A stretch of 64,000 nucleotides of DNA from Flavobacteriales bacterium. GTDB lineage: Bacteria; Bacteroidota; Bacteroidia; Flavobacteriales_F; PHOS-HE28. Where the stretch lies: NCBI GenBank assembly GCA_016719225.1, contig JADKAN010000003.1, forward strand, positions 62,001-126,000, read 5' to 3'. Each line of letters starts with the position of its first letter. Within the stretch, counting starts at the first letter, position 1. The position numbers and the translations under genes were made by a program. This document shows positions 8,448 to 18,361 of this stretch, piece by piece. The notes under the pieces were generated by a model that was not told the origin of the DNA, searched no databases, and saw nothing but the letters and a program-made list of their open reading frames with translations.

Positions 8448-11372
8448 ATGAAGATCCGATCGCTATCGTTAGCACTGCTCAGCGTGGTGCTGGCCTTCTC
8501 CGCTTCGGCGCAGAAGAAGTACACTTACACATCCGTCCCCAATGACCCGATGCAGGTCCGCGTTTACACGCTGGACAACGGGCTGAAGGTCTACCTCTCC
8601 AAGAATACGGACGAGCCGCGCATCCAGACCAACATCGTGGTGCGGGCAGGCAGCAAGTATGACCCCAGCACGGCCACGGGCCTCGCGCACTATTTGGAGC
8701 ACATGCTCTTCAAGGGCACGCACGAGATCGCCACGCTGGACTGGGCCACGGAAAGCGGCTATCTCGACCAGATCTCCGCACTGTACGAAAAGCGTCGCGG
8801 CACGACCGATGAAGCGCAGCGCGCCCTGCTCTACACGCAGATCGACAGCCTCAGTAACGTGGCCGCGAAATATGCATCGCCGAACGAGTACGACAAGATG
8901 ATCACGTCGATCGGTGCGAAAGGCACCAATGCCTACACCAGTACCGAGCAGACGGTCTACGTGAACGACATCCCGACCAACGCGCAGGAAAAGTGGATGA
9001 TGATCGAGTCCGTGCGTTTCCAGGACCTGGTCCTCCGGTTGTTCCACACCGAGCTGGAGACGGTCTTCGAGGAATTCAACCGCGGGCAGGACAATGACTA
9101 CCGGAAGGTGGGCGAAGCGATGAACCGTGAACTGTACAAGAACCACCCTTACGGAACGCAGACCACCATCGGCACGGGCAACGACCTGAAGAACCCGAGC
9201 ATGGTGAAGATCCACGAATACTTCAATACGTACTACGTGCCCAACAACATGGCCGTGGTAATGGCCGGTGACATCAACTACGACAGCACCATCGCCATGG
9301 TGGACAAGTATTTTGGCAGTTGGAAGAGCAAGCCCGTACCTGCGTTCACCTTCACTCCGGAAGCCCCTATCACACAAAGCGATACGCTGAGCGTCCGTGG
9401 ACCAATGGCGGAATCGGTGAGCATGGGCTGGCGTTTCGGTGGTACCAAGACCAAGGACCCCATGATGCTCGACCTCATCGCAGGCATCATGAGCAACGGC
9501 CAGGCCGGCTTGATCGACCTGGACCTGAAGCAGCAACAGAAGGTGCTTGATGCGTACGCTTATTCCGGCGAGCAGACCGACTATTCAGAGTTCAACATGG
9601 GTGCGAACCCGAAGCAGGGACAGTCGCTTGAAGAGGCGCGAACGCTGTTGCTGGGCGAGCTGGACAAGCTGAAAAAGGGCCAGTTCGAGGACTGGCTCAT
9701 CCCTGCTGTGATCAACGACAAGCGCCAACAACAGATCCGTTACTGGAACGAGCGCAACAACCTGCGCGCGGCGGCGCTCACCGATGCGTTCATCCTGGGC
9801 AAGGATTGGAAGGACGTCGTGGATTACTTCGACCGCATGTCCAAGATCACCAAGGCGGATGTGGTCGCTTTCGCCAATGCGAACTTCAACCACGACGACG
9901 TCACGGTGTTCAAGCGCACTGGCGAGGACAAGACCGTGTTCCATGTGGATAAGCCGAAGATCACACCATTGGGGATCAACCGTGGTGAGCAAAGCGAATG
10001 GTACAAGCGCTGGTCCAGCATTCCTGAATCGCGTCTGCAACCACAGTTCGTGGATTACAAGACCGCCATCACCCGGCGTACGTTGGCGCACGACATCCCG
10101 CTCGCGATCATCCCCAACACCAGCAACGACCTGTTCACGTTGACGCAGATCCTGGACCTGGGGGATTACGACGATCCGAAGCTGAAGATGGCGGTGAACT
10201 ACCTGCCGTACCTCGGCACGGCCACCATGAGCGCTGAGGATGTGCAGAAGGAATTCTTCAAACTGGGCATGCAGTTCAATGTGAACGCCGGGCAGGACCG
10301 CGTCTACGTTTCCCTCAGCGGCCTGGAGGAGAACATGGCACAAGGCATCAAGCTGTTGGAAAGCCTGCTGGCCGACCCCAAGCCGAACGCCGAAGCACTT
10401 TCTGAACTGGTAAAGGATGAACTGAAGGAGCGCAGCGACAACGTGAAGGACAAGAACAACATCCTCTACGGCGGTATGATGAATTATGCACGTTTTGGGG
10501 AACGTTCGCCGATCCGCAACATCCTCACCGCAGCGCAGCTCAAGGCCGTAACGCCAGAAGAACTCATTGGTCTGATCAAGGGGATCAACACGCACCAGCA
10601 CCGTTTCTTCTATTACGGCAAGAAGACCCCGGATGCCGTTGTGGCCTTGTTGAACAGGGCGCACACCACGCCCGCCAAGCTGGCCACTTGGCCGCAGCCA
10701 AAGCCTTACACCGAACTCGCCACGGACAAGGACCAAGTGTTCTACGTGGACTACGACATGGTGCAGACCGAACTGATGCTGATGTCCAAAGGGGCGCAGT
10801 TCAACGTGGACAACATGCCCTATGCCTCCTTGTTCAACGAGTATTTTGGTTCAGGACTTTCCAGCATCGTGTTCCAGGAGATCCGGGAGAGCAAGGCCTT
10901 GGCTTACTCGGCGTATGCGGCCTACACCATGCCGGGCAAGAAGGATGAATCCAGCTACGTGCGTGCCTATGTAGGCACCCAAGCGGACAAGCTCGGGGAA
11001 GCGGAAACTGCTTTAAGCGCTTTGATGAACGACATGCCAACGGATGAAAAGATGTTCGCCGGCAGCCGTGAGGCCGCGTTGAAGAAGATCGAGTCCACAC
11101 GCACTACCAAAGAAGCGATCTATTGGAGCTGGGAAGCAGCCAAGCGCCGGGGCTTGGACCAGGATGTGAACAAGATCATCTATCCCAAGATCCAGCAGAG
11201 CGATCTGGCAGGGTTGAAGAGTTTTTTCGATGCCAACATCAAAGGGAAGCATTACACCTACCTCGCCATCGGCAAGGACGGTTCCTTGGACATGAAATCG
11301 TTGGAAAAGTTGGGCCCGGTGAAGAAGCTCACCATGATGGATCTTTTCGGTTACGACGGGACGGAGCAGTAA
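8448..11372 (+). CDS. M16 family zinc metallopeptidase (pitrilysin-like), exported
   Basis: This 974-residue protein has a signal peptide ending in SASAQ and four expected M16 half-domains. The inverted zinc motif HxxEH is present as HYLEH (His81, Glu84, His85). The downstream glutamate lies in ELETVFEEFNRGQ near residue 202. The spacing between them is longer than in most M16 enzymes because an extra helical segment of about 50 residues (starting LDWATESGYLDQ) is inserted. The second, inactive half includes the RESKALAYSAYAAY segment. I chose ATG 8448 over TTG 8445. It is likely periplasmic peptide turnover. Confidence 0.9.
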   Translation: MKIRSLSLALLSVVLAFSASAQKKYTYTSVPNDPMQVRVYTLDNGLKVYLSKNTDEPRIQTNIVVRAGSKYDPSTATGLAHYLEHMLFKGTHEIATLDWATESGYLDQISALYEKRRGTTDEAQRALLYTQIDSLSNVAAKYASPNEYDKMITSIGAKGTNAYTSTEQTVYVNDIPTNAQEKWMMIESVRFQDLVLRLFHTELETVFEEFNRGQDNDYRKVGEAMNRELYKNHPYGTQTTIGTGNDLKNPSMVKIHEYFNTYYVPNNMAVVMAGDINYDSTIAMVDKYFGSWKSKPVPAFTFTPEAPITQSDTLSVRGPMAESVSMGWRFGGTKTKDPMMLDLIAGIMSNGQAGLIDLDLKQQQKVLDAYAYSGEQTDYSEFNMGANPKQGQSLEEARTLLLGELDKLKKGQFEDWLIPAVINDKRQQQIRYWNERNNLRAAALTDAFILGKDWKDVVDYFDRMSKITKADVVAFANANFNHDDVTVFKRTGEDKTVFHVDKPKITPLGINRGEQSEWYKRWSSIPESRLQPQFVDYKTAITRRTLAHDIPLAIIPNTSNDLFTLTQILDLGDYDDPKLKMAVNYLPYLGTATMSAEDVQKEFFKLGMQFNVNAGQDRVYVSLSGLEENMAQGIKLLESLLADPKPNAEALSELVKDELKERSDNVKDKNNILYGGMMNYARFGERSPIRNILTAAQLKAVTPEELIGLIKGINTHQHRFFYYGKKTPDAVVALLNRAHTTPAKLATWPQPKPYTELATDKDQVFYVDYDMVQTELMLMSKGAQFNVDNMPYASLFNEYFGSGLSSIVFQEIRESKALAYSAYAAYTMPGKKDESSYVRAYVGTQADKLGEAETALSALMNDMPTDEKMFAGSREAALKKIESTRTTKEAIYWSWEAAKRRGLDQDVNKIIYPKIQQSDLAGLKSFFDANIKGKHYTYLAIGKDGSLDMKSLEKLGPVKKLTMMDLFGYDGTEQ

Positions 11373-11395
11373 GTCCGGTTCAGCTACGGTATACA

Positions 11396-11423
11396 AGAAC
11401 GGCGGGCTGATGCCCGCCGTTCT
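11396..11423 (+). terminator. Hairpin terminator after the M16 gene
   Basis: A perfect 12-bp stem (AGAACGGCGGGC paired with GCCCGCCGTTCT) with a TGAT loop lies 23 bases after the M16 stop. It is followed by a T/C-rich stretch without a long T-run, so termination is inferred from the hairpin. Confidence 0.65.
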
Positions 11424-11501
11424 CGTTCTGGAAAGAGAGAAACGATCTTCCCCGCATATTCATAGGACCGCCCCGGTACGGATGCGGAGCATGCGATCCG
11501 A

Positions 11502-12542
11502 TCACCGGGCCACGACCACCCGCACAGGCACAAGTTCCTTTGCCACCGGAGCCAACAGGTAGTTGCCGGGAGCCAGTGCTTCCACCTGCAGTTGGATCCG
11601 GTCCGAGCCATTGAAGCGACCCGACATCACTTCGCGACCGGTAAGGTCCAGCAGCTTCCAATCACCCTGTGGATGCAGCTCGGAAGACCATATGATGAGG
11701 ACGTTGTTCGTTGCTGGCACCGGGGACACGGAGAAGTCTTTTGGCGTCGCGCTGCCCATCCCCGTGCTGAAGAACGGTTCGGATATAACTTGGCAATCCG
11801 TGCCATAGTCCACGAAAACGGTGTACGGCCCGGGACCGTCCATCTCGATGCAATCCGTGTTGCCCATGGGCACCCCGTTAGCATACCACTGGGTGGAATT
11901 GCCCACGGGATATGCGCAAAGTTCATTCCCGTTCGGCACGATGTCGGGTTGTATGGGCGCGTTGAAGGTCGCCTCCACCTCCACGCCGATCCCTTGTACG
12001 TAGTTCGGGCAGACCGCCGGAGCGGCACTGGCCGTGTAGGAGCCGGTGGTGGTTACCGTGAGTTCCGGCTGGACGGCTCCTGGAATGGGCGAACCATTAG
12101 CGTACCAAGTGATGTTCGCCGTGTAAGAGCCACCGAGGGTGAGCGTCATCGTATCCCCTTGGCAGAAGACCTGTTCCCCATTCGGTCCGGTGCTGTTCGG
12201 TTCGTCCCCTCCGTGGATCATGTAGGGAAAGAGAAAGACCCAGCTGTCCACGAGCAACGCTGCGGAACTCTCGGTGCAAGCATCCAGCGTGGCCGCGACC
12301 GTAAAGCTGGACCCCGCGTCGTTGAACTGTTGGACGGTCAGGCTCTGGCCGTTGGCCCCTACTATGGCCAGACCGTCCTTGTACCATTGATACCCGTCGT
12401 AGGCCTGGGTGGTCAGTGTTGCAGTTTCATTGGGGCAAAGTACCGGGTTGTTCGGCGTGATGGTCGGCGTGAAGGGGCATTGGCCCACCACCGTGGAAAC
12501 GAGCAATGGGAGCAAGGCCAACAAGGCAGTGCGTGCGATCAT
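11502..12542 (-). CDS. Secreted Ig-like protein with T9SS type A C-terminus
   Basis: This 346-residue protein has a signal peptide (MIARTALLALLPLLVSTVVG) followed by Ig-like/PKD-like segments containing CPNETATLTTQAYDGYQWYKDG and WYANGSPIPGA. The last 80 or so residues form a T9SS type A sorting domain (SPVPATNNVLIIW, then LLDLTGREVMSGRFNG, ending in VVVAR). Secretion by the type IX system and surface attachment or release are inferred from that domain. I chose the ATG at 12542 because it begins the signal peptide; the in-frame extension to 12665 has no such features. Confidence 0.8.
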   Translation of the reverse strand: MIARTALLALLPLLVSTVVGQCPFTPTITPNNPVLCPNETATLTTQAYDGYQWYKDGLAIVGANGQSLTVQQFNDAGSSFTVAATLDACTESSAALLVDSWVFLFPYMIHGGDEPNSTGPNGEQVFCQGDTMTLTLGGSYTANITWYANGSPIPGAVQPELTVTTTGSYTASAAPAVCPNYVQGIGVEVEATFNAPIQPDIVPNGNELCAYPVGNSTQWYANGVPMGNTDCIEMDGPGPYTVFVDYGTDCQVISEPFFSTGMGSATPKDFSVSPVPATNNVLIIWSSELHPQGDWKLLDLTGREVMSGRFNGSDRIQLQVEALAPGNYLLAPVAKELVPVRVVVAR

Positions 12543-12685
12543 GGTCGGAAGAGTTATGCCGCTAAGGTAAAGAGCGCAATTAGCAGGACATTGGCCTGCG
12601 ATCCGATCAGGTCCATATTCCGTAGGTAGCGACGTCAAGGGTCTTCCTTGGGCTAAGGAATGCATCTTACAAGACCAGGGATCGG

Positions 12686-12693
12686 TATCTTTG
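12686..12693 (+). promoter_or_regulatory. -7 box TATCTTTG directly before the anti-sigma gene
   Basis: A perfect TAnnTTTG box ends only four bases before the ATG at 12698. If it is used, transcription would begin at or just after the start codon, giving a leaderless or nearly leaderless mRNA or implying a downstream start. No clear -33 TTTG is present at the usual spacing. Confidence 0.5.
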
Positions 12694-12697
12694 CAGC

Positions 12698-13297
12698 ATG
12701 AATCCGGCGGATCACACCAAGCATCAATTGGTGTCTTATGTACTCGGTGGGCTCACACCGGAGGAAGCGCGTGACATTGAGTCCCTGACCAGCAACGACG
12801 CTGTTCTGGGAAATGAGCTCATGGAACTTCGTACCTCCTTGGAAATCATGGCGTTGAAGGGTGCTGTGGCCCCTTCGAACGCTACACGTGCCAGTATCCT
12901 TGCCGCCATGGAAGCCGCTATCAAGGAAGAAGAGCAGTTAGGTCGTCCGCCCGTGATGCATGCTCATTCCACTGCTGTTGATTTCAAGGATTGGATCGAG
13001 AAGCCGGAGCATGTTCTGCCAGCGGATGCGGACACTTTTCATTTGATCGACCTTGATCTTTCTACTGACCGCCAGACCGGGTTAGTCTGGCTGAAGGAAG
13101 GCTATCCGGCCGAGGTACACACGGACTGTGTGGAACGCATCCTCATCCTGGAAGGCTCTTGTATCGTGCACTTCAGCGATCGTGAGGTGGCTTTAGCGTC
13201 AGGGGATGTGATCACCATCCCGATGTACGCCAAGCATTCGGTCGAAGTAACGGGTACCTGCTGGTGTAAAGCATTGGTGCAGCGCGTAGCGGCCTGA
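12698..13297 (+). CDS. ChrR/RskA-like anti-sigma factor with C-terminal cupin
   Basis: This is a 199-residue cytoplasmic protein. Residues 1-75 are helical and include LVSYVLGGLTPEEARDIES, typical of anti-sigma factor N-terminal domains. Residues 115-195 form a cupin barrel (EVHTDCVERILILEGS, then GDVITIPMYAKHSVEV), the architecture of ChrR-type anti-ECF-sigma proteins. The first cupin motif has one His (HTD rather than HxH), so metal binding may differ. No ECF sigma gene lies beside it, which is unusual since such pairs normally form an operon. I infer a sensory role; the partner is unknown. Confidence 0.7.
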   Translation: MNPADHTKHQLVSYVLGGLTPEEARDIESLTSNDAVLGNELMELRTSLEIMALKGAVAPSNATRASILAAMEAAIKEEEQLGRPPVMHAHSTAVDFKDWIEKPEHVLPADADTFHLIDLDLSTDRQTGLVWLKEGYPAEVHTDCVERILILEGSCIVHFSDREVALASGDVITIPMYAKHSVEVTGTCWCKALVQRVAA

Positions 13298-13398
13298 ACA
13301 TTTTCCTTTTCCCGCCAAACATTCGGGCCGGTTGCGCTGTTCAGAGCGGAAGGCTTTCACCCTACCCGGACATCTTCCATCCAAACTGACCGACCCCG

Positions 13399-15177
13399 AT
13401 GACCTTCGAGATGTGGTTACTATGCGCGATCATCGCCTTGGCATTGGTGCTGTTCGTGACGGAAAAGGTGGGCATCGACGTTACCGCCATCTTGATCGCG
13501 TTCATCCTGATGGTGACCGGTCTGGTCACGGTGCAGGATGGATTGTCCGGCTTCTCCAACCAAGCCGCCTTGGCGATCCTTTCGCTCTTGATCCTGAACA
13601 CGGGCTTGGAGAAGACGGGCGTGCTCTTGCTGGTGACCAAGCGCTTGGTGGCCTTCACCGGTAAGCAGCCTTGGAGCGTCCTCTTGGTGCTGCTGCCGTT
13701 CGTGGCGATCCTATCGGCGTTCACTAACAACACCGCCGTGATCGCGCTGTTCCTGCCCATGCTGGTGATCCTGGGCAATGCGAAAGGCATCAGCCCCAGC
13801 AAGCTCCTGATGCCGATGGCGTTCATTTCCATCCTCGGGGGCCTGTGCACCATCATCGGCACCAGCACCAACCTGCTGGTGAACAGCATCGCAAGGCAGT
13901 ACCACGTGGAGCCTTTCGGCTTCTTTGAATTCGCTGACATCGGTCTAGCCATGGCCGGGGCTGGTTTTCTGTACCTGCTCTTGATCGGGCACCGCATACT
14001 CCCGGCGCGGCGCAAGCCCATGGACCTGATCTCTAAAGAAGGCGAGGGTAAGTATTTGACGCAGCTCATCGTGCTTTCGGGATCGCCCTACTTAGGAAGC
14101 GTGGCCGATGTTCGCTCCGCACTGAAGCCGTTCGGAGCTGAGCTGCTCGGCCTTCGTACCGCGCTGTCGAAGCCGAAAGAGATGAATGATGGAGCGATGG
14201 TGGAGACCGGTGACCGTGTGTTGCTACGCGGAAGCGCCTCCGGCATTGCTCAGTTAAAAGCCGGCAACAAATACGCCATGACGGCGCGGCTCAGCATGGA
14301 GCGGAACCTGTTGCACAAGCAGGAAACACACGTCGTGGAAGCCGTGGTGGCACCGGGTTCGGAATTGATCGGCCGCAAGTTGCGGGACCTTGACCTCCTC
14401 GCGATGTACGAAGCGGTCCCATTGGCACTGCGTCGTTCGGAACCTCCAGGAGAGGAGGCCTTGGCGGATACCGAGCTCCGGCTTGGCGACGTGCTGTTGA
14501 TCGAGACCAATGGTAACCTTGCCGCGGACCCTGAAGTGGGAGAGGACCTCATCTTGTTGGACACCATGCCCGCCGTGCGCAGCTTGCGGAAGCGTTGGAC
14601 GGCGGTGCTCATTTTCGCCGGTGTGATCGTCGCGGCGGCTACGGGGCTGGTGCCCATCGTTATTTCAGGGCTCGGCGGCGTGATGCTGATGGCGGTAACG
14701 AAGTGTATCCACCTCAACGATGCTTACAAACGCGTGGAATGGAAAGTCTACTTCCTCATCGCGGGCCTCATCCCGTTGGGTATCGCGATACAGAACACGG
14801 GCCTGGATGTCAAGATCGCCACCGGCTTCATCAGTGTTACCACCGGCCTTTCTTTCGCGTGGGTCATCGGCATCCTCTTCGCTTTCACGGTGCTGATCAC
14901 GAACGTGATGGCGAACAATGCCACGGCATTGCTCATGGCACCGATCGCGGTGAGCGTGGCGCAGCAGTTGGGCATCGACCCGAAGGCCTTGCTGCTCACG
15001 GTGATGTTCGGCGCGAGCTCTTCGTTCTTCACACCGGTCGGCTACCACACGCTCACGTTGATCTACACACCCGGACGTTACAAGTTCAAGGATTATTTCA
15101 TCGTAGGCCTGCCGCTCACGCTGATCGTAGGCACGGTGGCGTGCTACATGATCTGGTTGCGCTATGCTCCGGTGTAG
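13399..15177 (+). CDS. SLC13/DASS-type anion permease with two RCK_C domains
   Basis: This 592-residue transporter has N-terminal and C-terminal membrane halves separated by a soluble block at about residues 210-395. The block holds two TrkA-C-like (RCK_C) domains (LGLRTALSKPKEM and GSELIGRKLRDLDLL mark them). The membrane parts show the SNQAALAILSLLIL, TNNTAVIALFLPML and GTSTNLLVNS features of the divalent anion:Na+ symporter family, with a second TNVMANNATALLMAP repeat. It is expected to import an anion such as sulfate or a dicarboxylate. It is a single-gene unit. Confidence 0.87.
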   Translation: MTFEMWLLCAIIALALVLFVTEKVGIDVTAILIAFILMVTGLVTVQDGLSGFSNQAALAILSLLILNTGLEKTGVLLLVTKRLVAFTGKQPWSVLLVLLPFVAILSAFTNNTAVIALFLPMLVILGNAKGISPSKLLMPMAFISILGGLCTIIGTSTNLLVNSIARQYHVEPFGFFEFADIGLAMAGAGFLYLLLIGHRILPARRKPMDLISKEGEGKYLTQLIVLSGSPYLGSVADVRSALKPFGAELLGLRTALSKPKEMNDGAMVETGDRVLLRGSASGIAQLKAGNKYAMTARLSMERNLLHKQETHVVEAVVAPGSELIGRKLRDLDLLAMYEAVPLALRRSEPPGEEALADTELRLGDVLLIETNGNLAADPEVGEDLILLDTMPAVRSLRKRWTAVLIFAGVIVAAATGLVPIVISGLGGVMLMAVTKCIHLNDAYKRVEWKVYFLIAGLIPLGIAIQNTGLDVKIATGFISVTTGLSFAWVIGILFAFTVLITNVMANNATALLMAPIAVSVAQQLGIDPKALLLTVMFGASSSFFTPVGYHTLTLIYTPGRYKFKDYFIVGLPLTLIVGTVACYMIWLRYAPV

Positions 15178-15211
15178 TCGCTATCCTTCGGAACGGAACG
15201 GATAGGATGGC

Positions 15212-15508
15212 TCAGGCCTTCTCCGCCAGGAGTTCCACCATTTCCAGTGTAGGTGGTTGCGACAAAAGCGCATCGGCTTTGGCCATTAATGCCGCGGCAA
15301 TGGGTCCGTCCAAGTGTGCTTTGCGCCCAGCTTCATCACGGAAGGTGTCGAAAATGCCGAAGGTGGAAGGCCCGATCTTCAATGCGAACCACAGTGTGGT
15401 GCCGTTTTCCGCCTGCGCAAGGGGAAGAGCGCTTTTGAGGAAGGCTTCCAATTCAGCCTCTTTTCCGGGTTTCGCTTCCAAGCGGGCCAATATGGCTAAG
15501 GTGTTCAT
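15212..15508 (-). CDS. Antibiotic biosynthesis monooxygenase (ABM) domain protein
   Basis: This 98-residue protein is the length of a single ABM ferredoxin-like domain. It has the start LAILARLEAKPGKEAELEAF, then LWFALKIGPSTFGIFDTF and a C-terminal helix. Such YgiN-like proteins act as small quinol or aromatic monooxygenases or have unknown roles. I chose ATG 15508 over the upstream TTG. It is followed in the same direction, 18 bases upstream, by the YjbR-like gene, so the two may be co-transcribed. Confidence 0.82.
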   Translation of the reverse strand: MNTLAILARLEAKPGKEAELEAFLKSALPLAQAENGTTLWFALKIGPSTFGIFDTFRDEAGRKAHLDGPIAAALMAKADALLSQPPTLEMVELLAEKA

Positions 15509-15526
15509 GTGCAAGTGTGCTTTCGT

Positions 15527-15943
15527 TTATGTTCTGGAGGAAGTCTTCGCCGCTTCCAAACGGCTGCAAATATAGCGGTTCTGGGGGAATTCAGCGGCAC
15601 CCTTTGGTGATGCCTGCCGGGTGGGCAGGATCCACTTCGGGGCGACATTCCGCCAGGCCAGGTCCATGGCATAGCGGAACAACCGCTCGCTGCAGAAAGG
15701 CATAAGGACGTTGGTCCAACCATGGGTGCCCCATTTGTTGGGCACCGGGGCGAACACGTCCGGGTGTTGGTCCGCCAGATCGGCCTGTTGGGCAGGGGTG
15801 AGTTTCAGCACTGCGCGTTCCTCATCCTTCCACAGCGTGATGTAGATCTTCTTCTTAACGCTGTAGCTGGGCCGGCCGAAATGGGGCTTTTCAGCCGTGC
15901 CGGGCATGTCCAATGCCATTTCGCGTGCAGTGTCCGCGTCCAT
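15527..15943 (-). CDS. MmcQ/YjbR family protein
   Basis: This 138-residue protein has the CyaY-like fold family features ALDMPGTAEKPHFGRPSYSV, IYITLWKDEERAVLKL and the C-terminal LMPFCSERLFRYAMDLAWRNV. Members are often annotated as DNA-binding, but the biochemical role is not established. It lies 18 bases before the ABM gene on the same strand. Confidence 0.83.
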   Translation of the reverse strand: MDADTAREMALDMPGTAEKPHFGRPSYSVKKKIYITLWKDEERAVLKLTPAQQADLADQHPDVFAPVPNKWGTHGWTNVLMPFCSERLFRYAMDLAWRNVAPKWILPTRQASPKGAAEFPQNRYICSRLEAAKTSSRT

Positions 15944-16005
15944 TCACACACACTGCTTTAAAGGCATGCCAGTCCGCAGAACCGCCATCTTCCTATAGCG
16001 AACGG

Positions 16006-16857
16006 TCACGGAAGCACAACACGCTTCGCCTTGGTGCCCATGGGTCCCGAAACGCGCACGATCAACATACGGCCATGCAGACCTCCGGTGTTCCACGCCC
16101 AATTGGCCTTGCCGTTGGCGGAAACGGAGTGCGAGACCAGCAATGCTCCGTCCACGCTGAACACGTCGAAGGTTATATTCCCGTTAGCGGGAGCATAGGA
16201 CATCAGCACACGGTCGCTGGCGCCATCGGCCACCAGAGCGAGATCCGCGGCTGCGGTCAGTGTGGCAATACTGGTAGTGGTGCAGCCCAACGTATCGCCA
16301 TTGTTAGTAGCGCCAAGGGAGCTGCACATCACGATGAAATCAGCGTTGTTGTTGTCCGTGTCCACGCCATCAGGGTAGCGTCCGATGCTGCGGTCCGGGT
16401 TCACGTTGTCGTCACCTCCAGCGAAGCCGTTGCCCTCAGAGTAATCGGCAAGGAAGCCCTCGTAGGCCAAGCGGTCAACAAAGGAACTGTCACTGCGCAG
16501 GATCAACGCGATGGCGTCCGTAGCACCGTTCTGGATGGCATTGCTGGCGGGATTCAGGCGTGCATCGCAACCGGCGGTGGTATCACCACAAAGGGTGAAG
16601 TAAGCTCCTGGGGCCAGCATCGGCCAATCATCGGAGAAGTAGGACTTGTATACCACGCCCACAGCGCTACTGCCGTTCACCATCCTCACGGCGATGGTGG
16701 ACATATCGAAGGGCAACGTGCCGGTGTTCTTCAGTTCAATGAACTCGGCACCATCATTCCCGGGCTGGTCATAATCCACTTCGTTGATGACCAACTGGCT
16801 GAAAGCAGGGAGGAAGAAGGTGGCACCGAACAGGAGGAAAGCGTAGCGTTTAACCAT
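16006..16857 (-). CDS. Secreted lamin-tail-domain (LTD) protein with T9SS C-terminus
   Basis: This 283-residue protein has a signal peptide (residues 1-20, LLFGATFFLPAFSQ). It is followed directly by an LTD, with the LVINEVDYDQPGNDGAEFIE and LKNTGTLPFDMS landmarks. The C-terminal 70 residues (DVFSVDGALLVSHSV, then GGLHGRMLIVRVSG, ending VVLP) resemble a T9SS type A sorting domain. LTD proteins of Bacteroidota are exported and often associate with nucleases or adhesins; here the LTD is alone. A TATCTTTC box lies about 30 bases upstream of the ATG on the minus strand. Confidence 0.82.
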   Translation of the reverse strand: MVKRYAFLLFGATFFLPAFSQLVINEVDYDQPGNDGAEFIELKNTGTLPFDMSTIAVRMVNGSSAVGVVYKSYFSDDWPMLAPGAYFTLCGDTTAGCDARLNPASNAIQNGATDAIALILRSDSSFVDRLAYEGFLADYSEGNGFAGGDDNVNPDRSIGRYPDGVDTDNNNADFIVMCSSLGATNNGDTLGCTTTSIATLTAAADLALVADGASDRVLMSYAPANGNITFDVFSVDGALLVSHSVSANGKANWAWNTGGLHGRMLIVRVSGPMGTKAKRVVLP

Positions 16858-17085
16858 GGCAATGGGTGTGGAGCGTTTTTATTCGTCCGAAAGATAGGGA
16901 AGTGCGGGCGAATGCGCCCGTCAGGCTGTTCCAATGATCGGAACAATGTTTCCGGCGGGGTCCTTCAACCTGGGAAACGGGTAGGCATTGATGGTTTCTT
17001 CCACGTTCTGACCGCTGCACGCTTTTTCATGAACGAGCGTCATCTGTACCATTTTGGTGTGCAATGCTACGTGGACCCGAGGTGT

Positions 17086-18295
17086 TCACTCCTTTTCCAT
17101 GATCGCTGCATCAACGCGGTCCCGCATGGAACGGACGGCTTCGGAATCCGTGCGGAGCTGTGCCAACATGCTCTGCAGTTCGTGGCGGATCGAACGGTCC
17201 CCTTTACCATAGTCCCAGATGGCAAGGATGGTCCCGTTGAAAAGCTGGTCGAAGCTCCATGCCCGAGCGCGGATCCGTATGCGACCTTCGCGATCCTGGA
17301 ACTGGAGCTTTGGATGATGTTCCAAGCGGAAGGTGAACAGCTGGAATAGCGCGCAAACTGAGCATTGCGGTACCGGGGTCGTTGATGCCGGGGCTCAGCG
17401 CTTTCATTGCGATCTCGGTAAGCTGCCGGAAGCCGTAGGTATAATTGGCCTCCACCGTTCCGGTCGGCGCGAGCGGCACATGGCGGAGAAGTTCGTGCTG
17501 CAGCTCATGTCCAAGCGGCCTGTCGGTGGTAAGCAACGGTGCGCCGGCAAGGATGAACGTCCCCGGCAGATGGGTGAATTCCACGCAGACATCGTTGCGC
17601 TGACAGAACCGCACAAGACCTTCCAGGTCGAAGTCCTCGTACACCCCAGCAGTTGCGGGCGCCACGGCGAACGGCACCTCGGGGAGCGGAGTTCCAACCG
17701 CTGGCTGGGGTAAGCTGCAATCCTTTTCCATGGAACCCAGCGTCTCGCTATGGATGTTGGCAATGATCACTTCATACTTCACTTCCTGGGTGATGAAGTG
17801 CAGGAAGTAGATGAACAGGATGATATCCACGATGGCTGCGAGGATCAGCAAGTAGGTGCTGAGCGCGGGCACCGAGGATCCGGTATCATGTTCCCTGATC
17901 GTACTGAGCAAAAGCAAGGCGTACACGATCGTCCCGATGTAGGCACCCAGCACAAGCTGTTGGAACCGGTTCCCGATCATGCGGTCCAGCAGGCGGTTGC
18001 TCAGCTGCGATGCGGCTTGGTTCAACACGATCATCACCATGGAAAAGCTGAAGACGGTGAGTGTGATGATGCCGCCGGCGATCGTGGAAATGATGGCGCG
18101 CGCGGCCGAGGCGTCCCTAAGGCTCAGCCAGCCCAAGTGACCCTTCAGCTTCAGCCCCGGACCGGAGAGATCGAACCAGATCATCCCTGCGGCAACACCG
18201 ATGTACAGCAGGACCATCAGCGCCGGGTAGAAGGCGATGCTGTCCACGACGCGGTATAGGTTGGTGCGGGTCCAAGCACGGATCGATCTCAGCAT
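17086..18295 (-). pseudogene. DUF2254 membrane protein, broken by one frameshift
   Basis: Two overlapping minus-strand frames together make one DUF2254 protein. The N-terminal part starts at 18295 (MLRSIRAWTRTNLYRVVDS) and has four hydrophobic helices, the RAIISTIAGGIITLTVFSFS segment and the family hallmark ALSPGINDPGTAMLSL. Near 17350 the frame is lost; shifting by one base restores LFQLFTFRLEHHPKLQFQDR and the natural C-terminus ending at 17086. The change is equivalent to one extra base in a GC-alternating tract. Without it the product would be about 402 residues, a normal family length. It may be a sequencing error. Confidence 0.78.
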
Positions 18296-18361
18296 GAAGA
18301 CATCTTATGTTCTGCGGTAAAGGTCGTTCTACGAGGCCCGCTTAAGGCCACGGGTATTCGA

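Noticed and set aside
17086..17325. A separate 79-codon gene on the minus strand
   Set aside because: Its sequence continues the DUF2254 protein exactly after a one-base shift, so it is the C-terminus of the frameshifted gene.
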